Below are positions 16,891 through 26,157 of a DNA stretch of 64,000 bases, in pieces (positions within the stretch are counted from its first letter, which is position 1; each line of letters opens with the position of its first letter). Made by a program: the position numbers and the translations under genes. Origin of the DNA: Rhodopseudomonas boonkerdii (lineage in GTDB: Bacteria; Pseudomonadota; Alphaproteobacteria; Rhizobiales; Xanthobacteraceae); the NCBI RefSeq assembly GCF_021184025.1, contig NZ_CP036537.1, forward strand, positions 124,001 to 188,000, given 5' to 3'. The notes beneath the pieces were generated by a model that saw nothing but the letters and a program-made list of their open reading frames with translations, ran no database searches and was not told the origin of the DNA.

Positions 16891-18051
16891 CTACGCTTCG
16901 AGCTTCTTCTGGAACGCCGACAACACCGCGCCCACGGCCAGCGTCGCCGCTGACACCACCAGCGCCGACGTCAAACTTCCCGTCGCGTCTGATATCGCGC
17001 CCACGGCAATCGGCCCTATGGTCTGCCCGATGCCGAACACGATGGTCACCACGGCGATCGCCTTCGGCCACGCGTCCTTTGGATAGTTGAACCGCACGAA
17101 GGCCGTCGTCGCCGCAACCACCGCGAAGAAGGCAACCCCGAACACTGCCGCCGATATACCAAGAATGATCGGCGAATGGCCGAGCAGCGGCATGGCTGCG
17201 CCCACGGCGTTGGTGCCGAGGATGATGGCCATTGCGGTTCCGCTCTGGCCGCGCGCGAGCACACCGCGCCATGCCCATGGCGCCGCAAACGAGCTGACAC
17301 CGATCACGCACCAGAATGCGCTCTGCGCAACCGCGCTGCCGCCGCCATCACGCACATAGGCGATCATGAAGGTCATGTAGGCGATGTAGCCGGCGCCGAA
17401 CATGAAATAGGCGACGAGATAGATGGCCATCGGCCAGATCTTGATCGATGGCACCGGCGCATCCGATGTATGATCCGAGGCATCGATCAGGCGCCGCAGC
17501 AGCGGCAGTCCCATCACCACCGAGACGACACCCAGCACCAGCCAGACGATCCACCACGAGCCCCGACCAAAGCCTTGCAGCACGAAGGGGGCGATCAGGC
17601 CCGATAGCAGGATGCCCATGCCCGGGCCCGCATAGAACAGGCTGAGCAGATAGGCGGAGCGTTCGGGATGCGTGAGGCCGATACTGGCCGCGAGCGCGCC
17701 GCCCGCCACGAAGGAGATGGCGGCGCCAAAGCCGGTGACGAAGCGGGCGATGCTGAGCAGCGTGAAATCCGCGGTGACGCCACAGAGCAAGAGCGACGCA
17801 ACGCAGGCCACCGTGCCGATCCGGATCACCGCGAACAGGCCGTAACGTTTGCCGAGGCTGGACGCGGCCAGCGCACCGAGCAGGTAGCCGGCGGCATTGA
17901 CGGTATTCATGAAGCCTGCGGACGAATAGGACCATTGCAGGCTGTCGCGCATATCCGGCAGCACCAGAGAATAGGCGAAACGGCCGATACCAAGCCCGAT
18001 GGCCGGCGCAAGCGACAAAGCAAGGATCAGCAACGCCGGATTGCGGCGCAT
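16891..18051 (-). CDS. MFS transporter, YbfB/YjiJ family
   Basis: A 386-residue transporter with twelve hydrophobic segments. The N-terminal pattern LSLAPAIGLGIGRFAYSLVLPDM and the blocks GYLLGALAAS and RFVTGFGAAISFVAGGALAA are characteristic of the YbfB/YjiJ family of major facilitator proteins, whose substrates are mostly unknown. The open frame extends 40 codons further, but the upstream part is not hydrophobic and the ATG at 18051 gives family length; a GTG at 18093 is another possibility. It converges on the molybdoenzyme gene with eight bases between them. Confidence 0.82.
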   Translation of the reverse strand: MRRNPALLILALSLAPAIGLGIGRFAYSLVLPDMRDSLQWSYSSAGFMNTVNAAGYLLGALAASSLGKRYGLFAVIRIGTVACVASLLLCGVTADFTLLSIARFVTGFGAAISFVAGGALAASIGLTHPERSAYLLSLFYAGPGMGILLSGLIAPFVLQGFGRGSWWIVWLVLGVVSVVMGLPLLRRLIDASDHTSDAPVPSIKIWPMAIYLVAYFMFGAGYIAYMTFMIAYVRDGGGSAVAQSAFWCVIGVSSFAAPWAWRGVLARGQSGTAMAIILGTNAVGAAMPLLGHSPIILGISAAVFGVAFFAVVAATTAFVRFNYPKDAWPKAIAVVTIVFGIGQTIGPIAVGAISDATGSLTSALVVSAATLAVGAVLSAFQKKLEA

Positions 18052-18207
18052 CAACGAGGTGTCAGGCAAGGTCAGGCGTTCTCCCGGACGCACTGTCGCA
18101 GCTTTCGTGAGCCTTGCAATCGGCACGTGCAGCAGGGCTGTCTTGCCAATACGGCAATGACGGCTTAGCACTCGCCCGAAATTCGACTTTCAGAGAAGGA
18201 AACGATC

Positions 18208-19320
18208 ATGGCGGCGCATAAATTGCTGGTTCTCCCCGGCGACGGGATCGGCCCCGAAGTGATGGCGGAAGTGACGCGCCTGATCGACTGGATCGACGCC
18301 CAGGGCATTGCCAAATTCGAGACCGAGACCGGCCTTGTCGGCGGTGCGTCCATCGATGCCGACGGCGTGCCGATCACCGATGCCACCATGGCCAAGGCCG
18401 ACACCGCCGACGCCATCATCTTCGGCGCCATTGGCGGTCCGAAATGGGATGGCGTGGCTTACGAGAACCGCCCGGAAGCCGGCCTCCTGCGCCTGCGAAA
18501 GGATCTCGGCCTGTTCGCCAATCTGCGCCCGGCAGTCTGCTACCCCGCCCTCGCCGACTCTTCGAGCCTGAAGCGCGAGGTGGTCGAAGGCCTCGACATC
18601 ATGATCGTGCGCGAACTCACCGGCGGCGTCTATTTCGGCGAACCGAAGACCATCACCGATCTCGGCAACGGCCAGAAGCGCGCCATCGATACCCAGGTCT
18701 ACGACACCTATGAGATCGAGCGCATCGCCCGCGTCGCTTTCGATCTGGCCCGCAAGCGCCAGAACAAGGTGACGTCGATGGAGAAGCGCAACGTGATGAA
18801 GTCGGGTGTACTCTGGAACGAGGTCGTGACCCAGGTGCATGGCCGCGAATACAAGGACGTCACACTGGAGCATCAGCTCGCCGATTCCGGCGGCATGAAT
18901 CTGGTGAAGTGGCCGAAACAGTTCGATGTCATCGTCACCGACAACTTGTTCGGCGACATGCTCTCGGATATCGCGGCCATGCTCACCGGCTCACTCGGCA
19001 TGCTGCCCTCGGCCTCGCTCGGCGAGGTCGATGCCAAGACCGGCAAGCGCAAGGCGATGTATGAGCCGGTGCATGGTTCGGCGCCGGACATTGCCGGCCA
19101 GGGCAAGGCCAATCCGCTGGCGATGATCGCCTCCTTCGGCATGGCGCTGCGCTATTCGCTCGATCTCGGCGACCTCGCCGACAAGGTCGATCAAGCGATC
19201 GCCGCCGTGCTGGCCAAGGGCCTGCGCACCGCCGACCTGAAGTCGGAAGGCGCCACGATCATCTCGACGGCGCAGATGGGCGAAGCGGTGCTCGCCGAGC
19301 TGCAGGCGCTGTACAAGTAG
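18208..19320 (+). CDS. leuB: 3-isopropylmalate dehydrogenase
   Basis: A 370-residue leucine-biosynthesis enzyme that oxidatively decarboxylates 3-isopropylmalate with NAD+. It has the N-terminal [25 protein letters not shown] for substrate arginines, [28 protein letters not shown] for the Mg-binding aspartates, and the NAD-binding loop [19 protein letters not shown] good ribosome-binding site (GAGAAGGAAA) precedes the ATG. leuC and leuD are elsewhere in the window on the other strand. Confidence 0.97.
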   Translation: MAAHKLLVLPGDGIGPEVMAEVTRLIDWIDAQGIAKFETETGLVGGASIDADGVPITDATMAKADTADAIIFGAIGGPKWDGVAYENRPEAGLLRLRKDLGLFANLRPAVCYPALADSSSLKREVVEGLDIMIVRELTGGVYFGEPKTITDLGNGQKRAIDTQVYDTYEIERIARVAFDLARKRQNKVTSMEKRNVMKSGVLWNEVVTQVHGREYKDVTLEHQLADSGGMNLVKWPKQFDVIVTDNLFGDMLSDIAAMLTGSLGMLPSASLGEVDAKTGKRKAMYEPVHGSAPDIAGQGKANPLAMIASFGMALRYSLDLGDLADKVDQAIAAVLAKGLRTADLKSEGATIISTAQMGEAVLAELQALYK

Positions 19321-19334
19321 GAACGTCAAAAGCT

Positions 19335-19446
19335 TCGCCCTCATGGTGAGGAGCGTGCAAAGCGCGCGTCTCGAACCATGAACGGAGTGCTCGGCCATCC
19401 TTCGAGACGCGGTCGAAGGCGACTCGCTCCCCAGGATGAGGATGGA
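19335..19446. repeat. Palindromic intergenic repeat, family B (copy 2)
   Basis: It shares CTCATGGTGAGGAGCG, TCTCGAACCATGA, CCATCCTTCGAGACGC and CCCAGGATGAGG with the other family B copies and lies directly after leuB. Confidence 0.85.
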
Positions 19447-19470
19447 GTTTAATATCCTCCCAAGAACAAG

Positions 19471-19496
19471 AAATGCCCGGCGCGAGCCGGGCATTT
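19471..19496. terminator. Bidirectional terminator between leuB and a small secreted-protein gene
   Basis: A perfect 11-base-pair stem, AAATGCCCGGC with its complement, closes on a GCGA loop, with A and T tracts at its two ends. Confidence 0.8.
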
Positions 19497-19518
19497 TCAT
19501 ATCGGGATTGCGCCGAGC

Positions 19519-19902
19519 TCAGTATGGCAGCGGGATACGGTTCGGGTAGCCGCCGAGATCCCAGTCGCTGTACAGCGGCTGGCGGTCGAGCGGACGGTTC
19601 AGGTTGCCGCGGGCGAAGGACTGACCGGGCGGATAAGCATAATCGGTGAACTTGCGGTCGCCGGGCAGCACTTCGGTGCCGGCATCCAGCCACGAGCGTC
19701 GCGAGATGTAGACGCGGGTGCGCGGACCCTGCTGATAGGACACATTCGGGCCGCGGGGACCGTAATTGAAACGGCCGTTATCGACGGTGACCTGCTTGCG
19801 CTTGGTCTGGGCTTCGGCGGGGGTGGCGACGCCGATGGTGATGACGGCAGCCGCCGCGAGCAGTGCACCGGTCAGTTTGGCGGCGGAGAATTTCAAGGTC
19901 AT
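19519..19902 (-). CDS. Small secreted protein of unknown function
   Basis: A 127-residue protein with a clear signal peptide (LTGALLAAAAVITIGVATPAEA, cleavage after AEA). The mature part is polar and rich in Tyr, Pro, Arg and Gly (NYGPRGPNVSYQQGPRTRVY, LGGYPNRIPLPY). No known domain is recognised. A related style, a signal peptide then a short RPRVR/RTRVY-like segment with proline and tyrosine, is seen in the gene at 25656. It stands alone between the leuB terminator and a long non-coding stretch. Confidence 0.7.
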   Translation of the reverse strand: MTLKFSAAKLTGALLAAAAVITIGVATPAEAQTKRKQVTVDNGRFNYGPRGPNVSYQQGPRTRVYISRRSWLDAGTEVLPGDRKFTDYAYPPGQSFARGNLNRPLDRQPLYSDWDLGGYPNRIPLPY

Positions 19903-20410
19903 CTAGTCCTCTTGGCACTCTGATTCTTCGTCAAGAATCGCAATTCGCAAGCTCCTGGCAACTTAGCTGGCCGGACGGCAGCCCTACAAGGTCAATCGGG
20001 CCACACTTTTGGAGAATAATGCGCGGTGTGGCCGAATGTTGCATGCATTCCAAGGTCTTGGTCGTCACGCTGTTTCAGGTATGCAGACGGCCGTTCGGGC
20101 TGATCGCCCATTCTTCAGGCCCCAGCGCAGGATGCCCTTGTGGTCATCACCGGAAATGCCGGCGAATTTCGTAAGCCGCTGTAATTCCAGCCGTATCCAT
20201 CTGCCGGACAGCGAACGCGCGACGGCCGCCGCCCAGCCACAGCACGCAGGATCTTGGCAAGCAGGATCATGGCAAGCGGAGTCAGACACCCCATATAAGC
20301 CGCTGGAAACGCTTATGACATTGTGTTGACGGCGTTTCTCGCTTAGAAGCGCACGCGCTTCGGTTTTCGCAGATGGCGGATCGAAGGCGTTTTTCTTCGG
20401 AGAGTGAACG
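19903..20410. other. 508-base non-coding stretch before asd
   Basis: No convincing gene is seen. A 74-codon open frame on the minus strand (20065-20289) lacks a ribosome-binding site and family resemblance. A 15-base tandem repeat with one mismatch (GCAGGATCTTGGCAA, then GCAGGATCATGGCAA) sits at 20246-20275. A TTGACG hexamer at 20326 could be part of the asd promoter, but no matching -10 was found. Confidence 0.5.
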
Positions 20411-21448
20411 ATGGGTTACAAAGTCGCGCTGGTCGGAGCGACCGGCAATGTCGGGCGTGAAATGCTCAGCATTCTGGACGAACGTAAATTCCCCGCTGAC
20501 GAGGTCGTGGCGCTTGCGTCCCGCCGCAGCATGGGCGTTGAAGTCTCGTTTGGCGACAAAACCCTGAAATGCAAGGACCTCGAGACCTACGACTTCAGCG
20601 ACGTCGATATCTGCCTGATGTCGGCCGGCGGAGCCGTGTCCAAGGAATGGTCGCCGAAGATCGGCGCAGCCGGCGCCGTGGTCATCGACAACTCGTCGAC
20701 CTGGCGCATGGATCCAGATGTGCCGCTGGTCGTGCCGGAAGTGAACGCGGCTGCGGTCGATGGCTTCGCGAAGAAGAACATCATCGCAAACCCGAACTGC
20801 TCGACCGCGCAGCTCGTGGTGGCACTGAAGCCGCTGCATGACAAGGCGACCATCAAGCGCGTCGTCGTGGCGACCTATCAGTCGGTGTCGGGCGCCGGCA
20901 AGGACGCCATGGACGAACTGTTCTCGCAGACCAAGGCCGTCTACACCAACAGCGAGATCGTCAACACCAAATTCCCGAAGCGCATCGCCTTCAACGCGAT
21001 CCCCCATATCGACGTCTTCATGGAGGATGGCTACACGAAGGAAGAGTGGAAGATGATGGCGGAGACCAAGAAGATTCTTGATCCCAAGATCAAACTCTCC
21101 GCGACCGCCGTGCGCATTCCGGTGTTTGTCAGCCACTCGGAAGCGGTCAATGTCGAATTCGAGAATCCGATCTCGGCCGACGAAGCCCGCGACATCCTGC
21201 GCAATGCGCCGGGTTGCCTGGTGATCGACAAGCGCGAACCCGGCGGCTACGTCACGCCCTATGAAGCGGCTGGCGAAGACGCGACCTACATCAGCCGTAT
21301 CCGCGAGGATGCGACGGTGGAGAACGGCCTCGCTTTCTGGTGCGTCTCGGACAATCTGCGCAAGGGCGCGGCGCTCAACGCCGTGCAGATCGCGGAATGC
21401 CTGATCAACCGCAAGCTGATCACCGCCAAGAAGAAGAAGGCGGCGTAA
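20411..21448 (+). CDS. asd: Aspartate-semialdehyde dehydrogenase
   Basis: A 345-residue enzyme that reduces aspartyl phosphate to aspartate semialdehyde with NADPH, feeding lysine, threonine and methionine synthesis. It has the NADP-binding loop ALVGATGNVGREM, catalytic C130 in IIANPNCSTAQ, QSVSGAGKDAMDEL, and the substrate-binding ETKKIL and RIPVFVSHSEAVN regions. A clear terminator follows. With dapF, also in this window, it belongs to the diaminopimelate branch. Confidence 0.97.
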   Translation: MGYKVALVGATGNVGREMLSILDERKFPADEVVALASRRSMGVEVSFGDKTLKCKDLETYDFSDVDICLMSAGGAVSKEWSPKIGAAGAVVIDNSSTWRMDPDVPLVVPEVNAAAVDGFAKKNIIANPNCSTAQLVVALKPLHDKATIKRVVVATYQSVSGAGKDAMDELFSQTKAVYTNSEIVNTKFPKRIAFNAIPHIDVFMEDGYTKEEWKMMAETKKILDPKIKLSATAVRIPVFVSHSEAVNVEFENPISADEARDILRNAPGCLVIDKREPGGYVTPYEAAGEDATYISRIREDATVENGLAFWCVSDNLRKGAALNAVQIAECLINRKLITAKKKKAA

Positions 21449-21470
21449 GGCACTTCAAACGGACATACGA

Positions 21471-21502
21471 AAGGCCGGGTGCTTCGCATCCGGCCTTTTT
21501 GT
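21471..21502 (+). terminator. Rho-independent terminator after asd
   Basis: A 12-base-pair stem (AAGGCCGGGTGC with GCATCCGGCCTT, one G-T pair) closes on a TTC loop and is followed by a T run. Confidence 0.88.
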
Positions 21503-21524
21503 TTGCTGTATTGAGAAACACTCT

Positions 21525-21640
21525 GCCCCTCATGGTGAGGAGGCGCGCAGCGCCGTCTCGAACCATGAGCTGGCCTGGCTCCGAGCTTGAGGCCATCCTT
21601 CGAGACGCGCGCAAGAGCGCGCTCCTCAGGATGAGGGTCG
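21525..21640. repeat. Palindromic intergenic repeat, family B (copy 3)
   Basis: This is a near-complete copy with CTCATGGTGAGGAGGCGCGC, GTCTCGAACCATGAG, GGCCATCCTTCGAGACGCGC and CGCTCCTCAGGATGAGG. Confidence 0.88.
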
Positions 21641-21644
21641 GAGC

Positions 21645-22298
21645 TTACGCCGACTTCGCCTGCGCCACCGGCTTGAACACCTTCTCGGTCTTGTCCAGCA
21701 CCGACAGCGATCCCACCGCGACACCGAAATAGGCGCCGTGCAGGAGAAGGTCGCCGGCATCGACGCGCTTCTTCACGAAGGGGAAGGTCATCAGGTTTTC
21801 GAGGCTGCGGAACACCGCGGCCTTCTCGATGCGGGTGACGAAATCCTGCATCGTCTCGTGATCGCGAATCTCGACGGTCTCGCCGGGTTTGGTGAACATC
21901 GACATCCAGCGGCCGATGAAATCGCCCGGCGACAGCGGCGCGGCCTTGTCGACGAAAGCGCGGATGCCGCCGCATTGCGCGTGCCCGAGAATGACGATGT
22001 GCTTCACCTTCAGAACCTGCACGGCATATTCCAGCGCGGCGGAGACGCCATGCGCGTTGCCGTCTGGCTGATAGGGCGGCACCAGATTGGCGATGTTGCG
22101 CACCACGAACAATTCACCCGGTGACGCATCGAAGATGACCTCCGGCGACACGCGCGAGTCGCAGCAGCCGATCACCATCACTTCGGGGAACTGGCCCTTC
22201 TCGGACAATTCACGAAACCGCGCCTGTTCGGTGGGCAAGCGTTCCGACGAGAAGGTCTGGTAGCCGGCGATGAGTTGCTGCGGAAATGTTGCGGTCAT
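21645..22298 (-). CDS. Beta-class carbonic anhydrase
   Basis: A 217-residue zinc enzyme that interconverts CO2 and bicarbonate. Zinc ligands and active-site residues are C46, D47 and R49 in GCCDSRV and H106/C109 in LGHAQCGG. The length and the C-terminal HGAYFGVAVGSLSVLD are typical of plant-type beta-carbonic anhydrases in bacteria. It is a single gene between two repeats; bicarbonate supply for carboxylases in this genome is a plausible role. Confidence 0.93.
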   Translation of the reverse strand: MTATFPQQLIAGYQTFSSERLPTEQARFRELSEKGQFPEVMVIGCCDSRVSPEVIFDASPGELFVVRNIANLVPPYQPDGNAHGVSAALEYAVQVLKVKHIVILGHAQCGGIRAFVDKAAPLSPGDFIGRWMSMFTKPGETVEIRDHETMQDFVTRIEKAAVFRSLENLMTFPFVKKRVDAGDLLLHGAYFGVAVGSLSVLDKTEKVFKPVAQAKSA

Positions 22299-22307
22299 GA
22301 TCTGCCT

Positions 22308-22365
22308 CGTTTGAGCATGATCCCGAAAAGCGGGGGCCGGTTTCCGGCCGGGTCATGCTCAGACA
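22308..22365. repeat. Short palindromic repeat, family C (copy 1)
   Basis: GAGCATGATCCCGAAAAG and GGGTCATGCTC flank a GGCCGGTTTCCGGCC core. The related copies are at about 25585 and 52912. Confidence 0.8.
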
Positions 22366-22496
22366 CAAAATAGGTTTCGTCACGGATAACCATAGCTCGC
22401 GGGTGCGAACAAGCCTTCCGGGCGACAGGCTGAAATGCTATCGCGGACGGAAACCGCCTCCCCCAGAAGCATACACCATCTCGAGGAAATGACGCC

Positions 22497-23375
22497 ATGA
22501 CCCGCCCGCGCCGCAGCCACTTGTTCATGCCCGGCTCCAATCCGCGTGCGCTGGAAAAGGCGCGCACGGTTGCCGCCGACGGCATCATTCTCGATCTCGA
22601 AGACGCCGTGGCGCCCGACGCGAAAGCAACCGCCCGCAACGCCATCGCCGAGACGCTGGCCAAAGGCGGTTTCGGCAAACGCGAGATGCTGATCCGCATC
22701 AACGCGCTGGATTCGCCGTGGTGGATCGATGACGTGGCGATGGCTGCCAAGGCGAAGCCCGACGGCATTCTGGTGCCGAAGATTTCCAGCGTCGAAGACC
22801 TCAATGCGGTGGCCGATCGGCTCGCCGATCTCAATGCCGACATGTCGATCAAGGTGTGGGCGATGATCGAGACCTCGCGCGCGATCCTGCATGCGGAAGA
22901 ACTCGCCGCCTGTTCGAAGGATGCGGAAGTCCGTCTCGCCGGCTTCGTGTTCGGCCCCAACGACATCGCCCGCGAGACGCGCATCCGCATGATGCCGGGC
23001 CGCGTATCGATGCTCGGCATGATCACCCATTGCGTGCTCGCGGCGCGCATGTACGGCCTCGACATTCTCGACGGCCCCTACAGCAATTTCAGCGACAATG
23101 AAGGTTTTATCGCCGAAGCCGAGCAGGGCCGCGACATCGGCTTCGACGGCAAGACGCTGATCCATCCCGCGCAGATCGAGGCCTGCAACAAGGTGTTCAC
23201 GCCGCCGGCCGAAGAAGTCGCACAGGCCAGGCGCATCATCGCGGCCTTCGAACAGCCGGAAAATGCGAGCCGCGGCGCGATTCAGCTCGACGGCAAGATG
23301 GTCGAGCGCCTGCATGCCGAGATGGCGAAACGAACCATCGCGATCGCGGATGCGATCGCGGCGATGGGAAGCTGA
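22497..23375 (+). CDS. HpcH/HpaI aldolase / citrate lyase beta subunit-like CoA ester lyase
   Basis: A 292-residue CitE-like TIM-barrel enzyme. The N-terminus RSHLFMPGSNPRALEKA holds the phosphate-binding arginines, and Mg-binding acidic residues lie in IILDLEDAV, MIETSRA and GPNDIARETR. This family cleaves or makes acyl-CoA esters such as malyl-CoA, citramalyl-CoA or citryl-CoA. No other citrate lyase subunits are nearby, so a stand-alone malyl- or citramalyl-CoA lyase or thioesterase role is more likely. The exact substrate cannot be assigned from sequence alone. Confidence 0.85.
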   Translation: MTRPRRSHLFMPGSNPRALEKARTVAADGIILDLEDAVAPDAKATARNAIAETLAKGGFGKREMLIRINALDSPWWIDDVAMAAKAKPDGILVPKISSVEDLNAVADRLADLNADMSIKVWAMIETSRAILHAEELAACSKDAEVRLAGFVFGPNDIARETRIRMMPGRVSMLGMITHCVLAARMYGLDILDGPYSNFSDNEGFIAEAEQGRDIGFDGKTLIHPAQIEACNKVFTPPAEEVAQARRIIAAFEQPENASRGAIQLDGKMVERLHAEMAKRTIAIADAIAAMGS

Positions 23376-23389
23376 GACATCCCTTCTTC

Positions 23390-23555
23390 TCCCTCCCCCA
23401 AGCGCGGCACAGCCGCGCGCAGCGGGGAGGGTGGATCGGCGGCGAAGCCGGCGAGACGGGTGGGGGCTTCCGCAAACTCCGACGTCACGTGGGGCGCCCC
23501 ACCCCGGCCCTCCCCGCTGCGCCGCTGCGCGGCTTGAGGGAGGGAGCACATCTGC
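23390..23555. repeat. Palindromic intergenic repeat, family D (copy 1)
   Basis: A GC-rich element with CTCCCTCCCCCAAGCGCGG, a GACGTCACGTGGGGCGCC centre and a CGCGGCTTGAGGGAGGGAG end, so the outer parts are inverted. A related copy lies after thpR (61080-61258). Confidence 0.8.
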
Positions 23556-23564
23556 CGGCGCGTC

Positions 23565-24045
23565 GTTGCCTGATCAACCTGTCAAACAGCCCCGTGATGT
23601 CTGGAATCATGCGCTCGCATTCTCGCGGCGCTTGCGCGTCCGAGGTGTGAGCAGGTCTCCCCTCGAAGACATGAGGGGAGCGGCACGCCGCCAGGCGCGA
23701 GTGGTGGTTTCTGACGCTGCCCCTGCCTGCCGGATCGCCGGCAAACCTGAGCCGCGCAACGCCTGACGGCGTGCCACCGCGACGGTTTTTGGCCGAGGGA
23801 CCGTGCTTCCGGGTACTGGAAGCTGGCAGGTGCCCTGCCATCGGACCGGCTTTCGCCAGCCGTCATCCGCACCCGTCCAGCCGCAAGCGGCAGAGCCCCG
23901 TAGTGGGCCCGGACGGTGACCCCAGGCCCCCCGAGTGCGAGGGATACGTCCTCCCCCGCCCGCAGGCGCCGCATCTCGCCCCGCTCAAAGACGCCTCATG
24001 AGAGCGCCCCTCGCGAACAAGACGGGAGAGATATAGGGCAATGAG
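23565..24045 (-). other. Roughly 480-base conserved-looking element, probably non-coding
   Basis: This stretch has no supported gene, but it looks like an element I recall as recurrent in Bradyrhizobiaceae genomes (not checked). Read on the minus strand it ends in the fixed-looking segments GACCTGCTCACACCTCGGAC and GGGGCTGTTTGACAGGTTGA. It also contains a hairpin whose arms are CTCCCCTC and GAGGGGAG (about 23658-23680). A 130-codon open frame on the same strand (23582-23974) is Arg/Ser/Ala-rich with no domain. It may be a structured RNA, a mobile non-coding element or a decayed gene. Confidence 0.5.
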
Positions 24046-24082
24046 AGGAATATTGTCAAGAACAAAATAGGAACGACATGCT

Positions 24083-24227
24083 GCGTCATTCCGGGGACGG
24101 ACCGGCGCCGCACGCCGGAGCCCGGCATCCTGCAGTGGCGGTCACCTCTGCCCTCGCGCGAGGAGGGAGGTGATCCTCACTTCGAGGTTCCGGGTTCGCT
24201 CGCTGACGCGAGCGCCCCGGAATGACC
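24083..24227. repeat. Palindromic intergenic repeat, family E
   Basis: Outer arms GTCATTCCGGGG and CCCCGGAATGAC bound a 145-base element with further internal inverted segments (CTCGCGCGAG). Only one copy is seen in this window. Confidence 0.75.
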
Positions 24228-24314
24228 TGATGGGGCCCTATGGGACCTACGACATTGGCGTTCGTGGCGCTCCCTCTCACCACGCAGCTGCGCTGCGCGG
24301 TGACAAAGGCACGC

Positions 24315-24920
24315 TTACGCCCAGGCGCGCTCGGTCTTCAGCTTCTCTTCGTAGCTGTCGATGGCGGTCTTCTTTTCCATCGTCAGGCCGATATCGTCGA
24401 GACCGTTGATCAGGCAGTGCTTGCGGAACGGGTCGATCTCGAACTTCACCGTGCCGCCGTCGGGACCGCGGATCTCCTGGTTCGGCAGATCGATGGTGAT
24501 GGTGGCATTGGCGCCGCGCTCGGCATCGTCGAACAGCGCGTCGAGATCCTTCTGCGAGACGCGGATCGGCAGAATGCCGTTCTTGAAGCAGTTGTTGTAG
24601 AAGATGTCGCCGAACGAGGTGGAGATGACGCAGCGGATGCCGAAATCCAGCAGCGCCCAGGGCGCATGCTCGCGCGACGAGCCGCAGCCGAAATTGTCGC
24701 CGGCGACCAGAATTTTCGCCTGGCGATAGGCCGGCTTGTTGAGCACGAAAGCGGGATTCTCGCTGCCGTCGTCGTTATAGCGGGCATCCGAGAAAAGGCC
24801 CTTGCCGAGACCGGTGCGCTTGATGGTTTTCAGATACTGCTTCGGGATGATCATGTCGGTATCGACATTGATGACCTTCATCGGCGCAGCGACGCCTTCC
24901 AGCGTGGTGAACTTGTCCAT
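24315..24920 (-). CDS. leuD: 3-isopropylmalate dehydratase small subunit
   Basis: A 201-residue swivelling domain that pairs with LeuC to isomerise 2- to 3-isopropylmalate. Family motifs are [16 protein letters not shown] near the start, [15 protein letters not shown] for substrate binding, and [12 protein letters not shown]. The open frame extends 33 codons upstream, but the ATG at 24920 begins the conserved [13 protein letters not shown]. It lies about 5 kb from leuC on the same strand with unrelated genes between, so the subunits are not in one operon. Confidence 0.96.
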   Translation of the reverse strand: MDKFTTLEGVAAPMKVINVDTDMIIPKQYLKTIKRTGLGKGLFSDARYNDDGSENPAFVLNKPAYRQAKILVAGDNFGCGSSREHAPWALLDFGIRCVISTSFGDIFYNNCFKNGILPIRVSQKDLDALFDDAERGANATITIDLPNQEIRGPDGGTVKFEIDPFRKHCLINGLDDIGLTMEKKTAIDSYEEKLKTERAWA

Positions 24921-25085
24921 GGCGTGTCCTCGGAATTGAAGGAGCTTTTTAGCCGGATCGGGCGGACGCTCCAAGCTGCATTTCTGCAGTGCTGGGATCA
25001 GGTCAGCCCCCGTTCTCATCCAGAGCCGCGCAGCGGCGCAATTGCGCCGCCAGGCCTCCTCACCGTGAGGACGGAGCTGGAGGCC

Positions 25086-25487
25086 CTAGTCCGTCACCTG
25101 CGCCTCGATGGCCTCCATGTCGTCGTCGGACAGGCCGAAATGGTGGCCGATCTCGTGGACGAGGACGTGGCGGACGATATGGCCGAGGGTTTCGTCGTGC
25201 CCGGCCCAGTAATCGAGGATCGGGCGGCGATACAGCCAGATCATATTGGGCATCTGGCCCGACACGTCATGGGACTGGAACGGCAGCCCGACTCCCTGAA
25301 ACAGGCCGAGCAGATCGAACTCGGTCTCGGCCTGCAATTCCTCCAGCACCTCGTCGGTGGGGAAATCGTCGACCCTGACGATCACCCCCGCGCACAGCCT
25401 GCGAAATTCCTCCGGCAGGAGGGCGAGCATGGCATGGGCCATCTCTTCCATCTCGGCGAGGTCGGGAGCTTTTGCCTGATGCCACAT
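25086..25487 (-). CDS. Small zincin-like metallopeptidase family protein
   Basis: A 133-residue cytosolic protein with the zinc-binding motif HEIGHHFGLSD (H111, E112, H115 and D121) near its C-terminus. The N-terminal half, LLPEEFRRLCAGVIVRVDDFP, and the IWLYRRPILDYW segment fit the small PF06262-type metallopeptidase family. The fold is a minimal zincin whose substrates are unknown. It is separated from leuD by a short decayed palindromic segment. Confidence 0.85.
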   Translation of the reverse strand: MWHQAKAPDLAEMEEMAHAMLALLPEEFRRLCAGVIVRVDDFPTDEVLEELQAETEFDLLGLFQGVGLPFQSHDVSGQMPNMIWLYRRPILDYWAGHDETLGHIVRHVLVHEIGHHFGLSDDDMEAIEAQVTD

Positions 25488-25584
25488 GGGTTCCTGTCTA
25501 GCCGATCCCGTTCTGTTGGCAAGGCGGCCCGGCGCGGTTGACGCGCGGGCGTCAATCGGAGACTTTGCGGTCGTTTTCTAGAGA

Positions 25585-25628
25585 CGCATGACCCGATCCG
25601 AGAACCGGTATCCACTTTTCGGGTCATG
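25585..25628. repeat. Short palindromic repeat, family C (copy 2)
   Basis: GCATGACCCGATCCGAGAACC and CACTTTTCGGGTCATGC are the inverted ends of the element seen also at 22308 and 52912. Confidence 0.8.
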
Positions 25629-25655
25629 CTCACGACGGTGGTTTTGGGGCGTAGC

Positions 25656-25955
25656 ATGCGGATCATGACAGCGACACTGGCGGTGGCGACGCTGGCCTTC
25701 GGCGGCCTCTCGCTGGACGGCGCAATCGCGCAGACCGCGCCGGCTGCGCAGCGCTCGACCGACATCTCCGCCCAGAGCAGCAGCGGCCGTCCGCGCGTGC
25801 GCATCTATCGCGACGACGACACCCGCGGCGTCTATCCCCGCTACAACCCCGGACCGAATGCGGTGCGCGATTGCACGGCCAATCTCGTGCAGGAGTATCG
25901 CCCCAGCGGCACCGTGATCGTGCCGCGCATGAACTGCTACTGGCGCCGCGGCTGA
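25656..25955 (+). CDS. Small secreted protein of unknown function
   Basis: A 99-residue protein with a signal peptide (MTATLAVATLAFGGLSLDGAIA, cleavage near AIA-QT) and a basic mature part that contains two cysteines (RDCTANLVQEY and MNCYWRRG), which could form a disulfide. No known domain is recognised. The ATG at 25656 is chosen because the upstream codons fall in the family C repeat. It heads a run of four secreted-protein genes on this strand (25656-27883). Confidence 0.65.
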   Translation: MRIMTATLAVATLAFGGLSLDGAIAQTAPAAQRSTDISAQSSSGRPRVRIYRDDDTRGVYPRYNPGPNAVRDCTANLVQEYRPSGTVIVPRMNCYWRRG

Positions 25956-26157
25956 AACGGCATCCGTTTCATCGAAGGCCGATCAGCTTGGCTGTCACCT
26001 GCGCTTTCGTTCCGTCGCCGCGACAAAGAACCCTGCGACATATCGCGCGACACATGTTCATTTCGCGTTCAGCTCCCGAAACCTAGCGTTCCCGCATGGG
26101 CAATGAGCCCCGTGCAGCGTGCACAGTCAGATGCCCGCGGAATCCAGGAGAGAACAC

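Noticed and set aside
20326..20354. asd promoter with TTGACG -35
   Set aside because: No acceptable -10 hexamer lies 16-18 bases downstream, so the promoter could not be supported.
23582..23974. 130-codon open frame on the minus strand as a protein gene
   Set aside because: It sits within the conserved-looking non-coding element, lacks a ribosome-binding site, and is Arg/Ser/Ala-rich low complexity. It is reported as part of that element instead.
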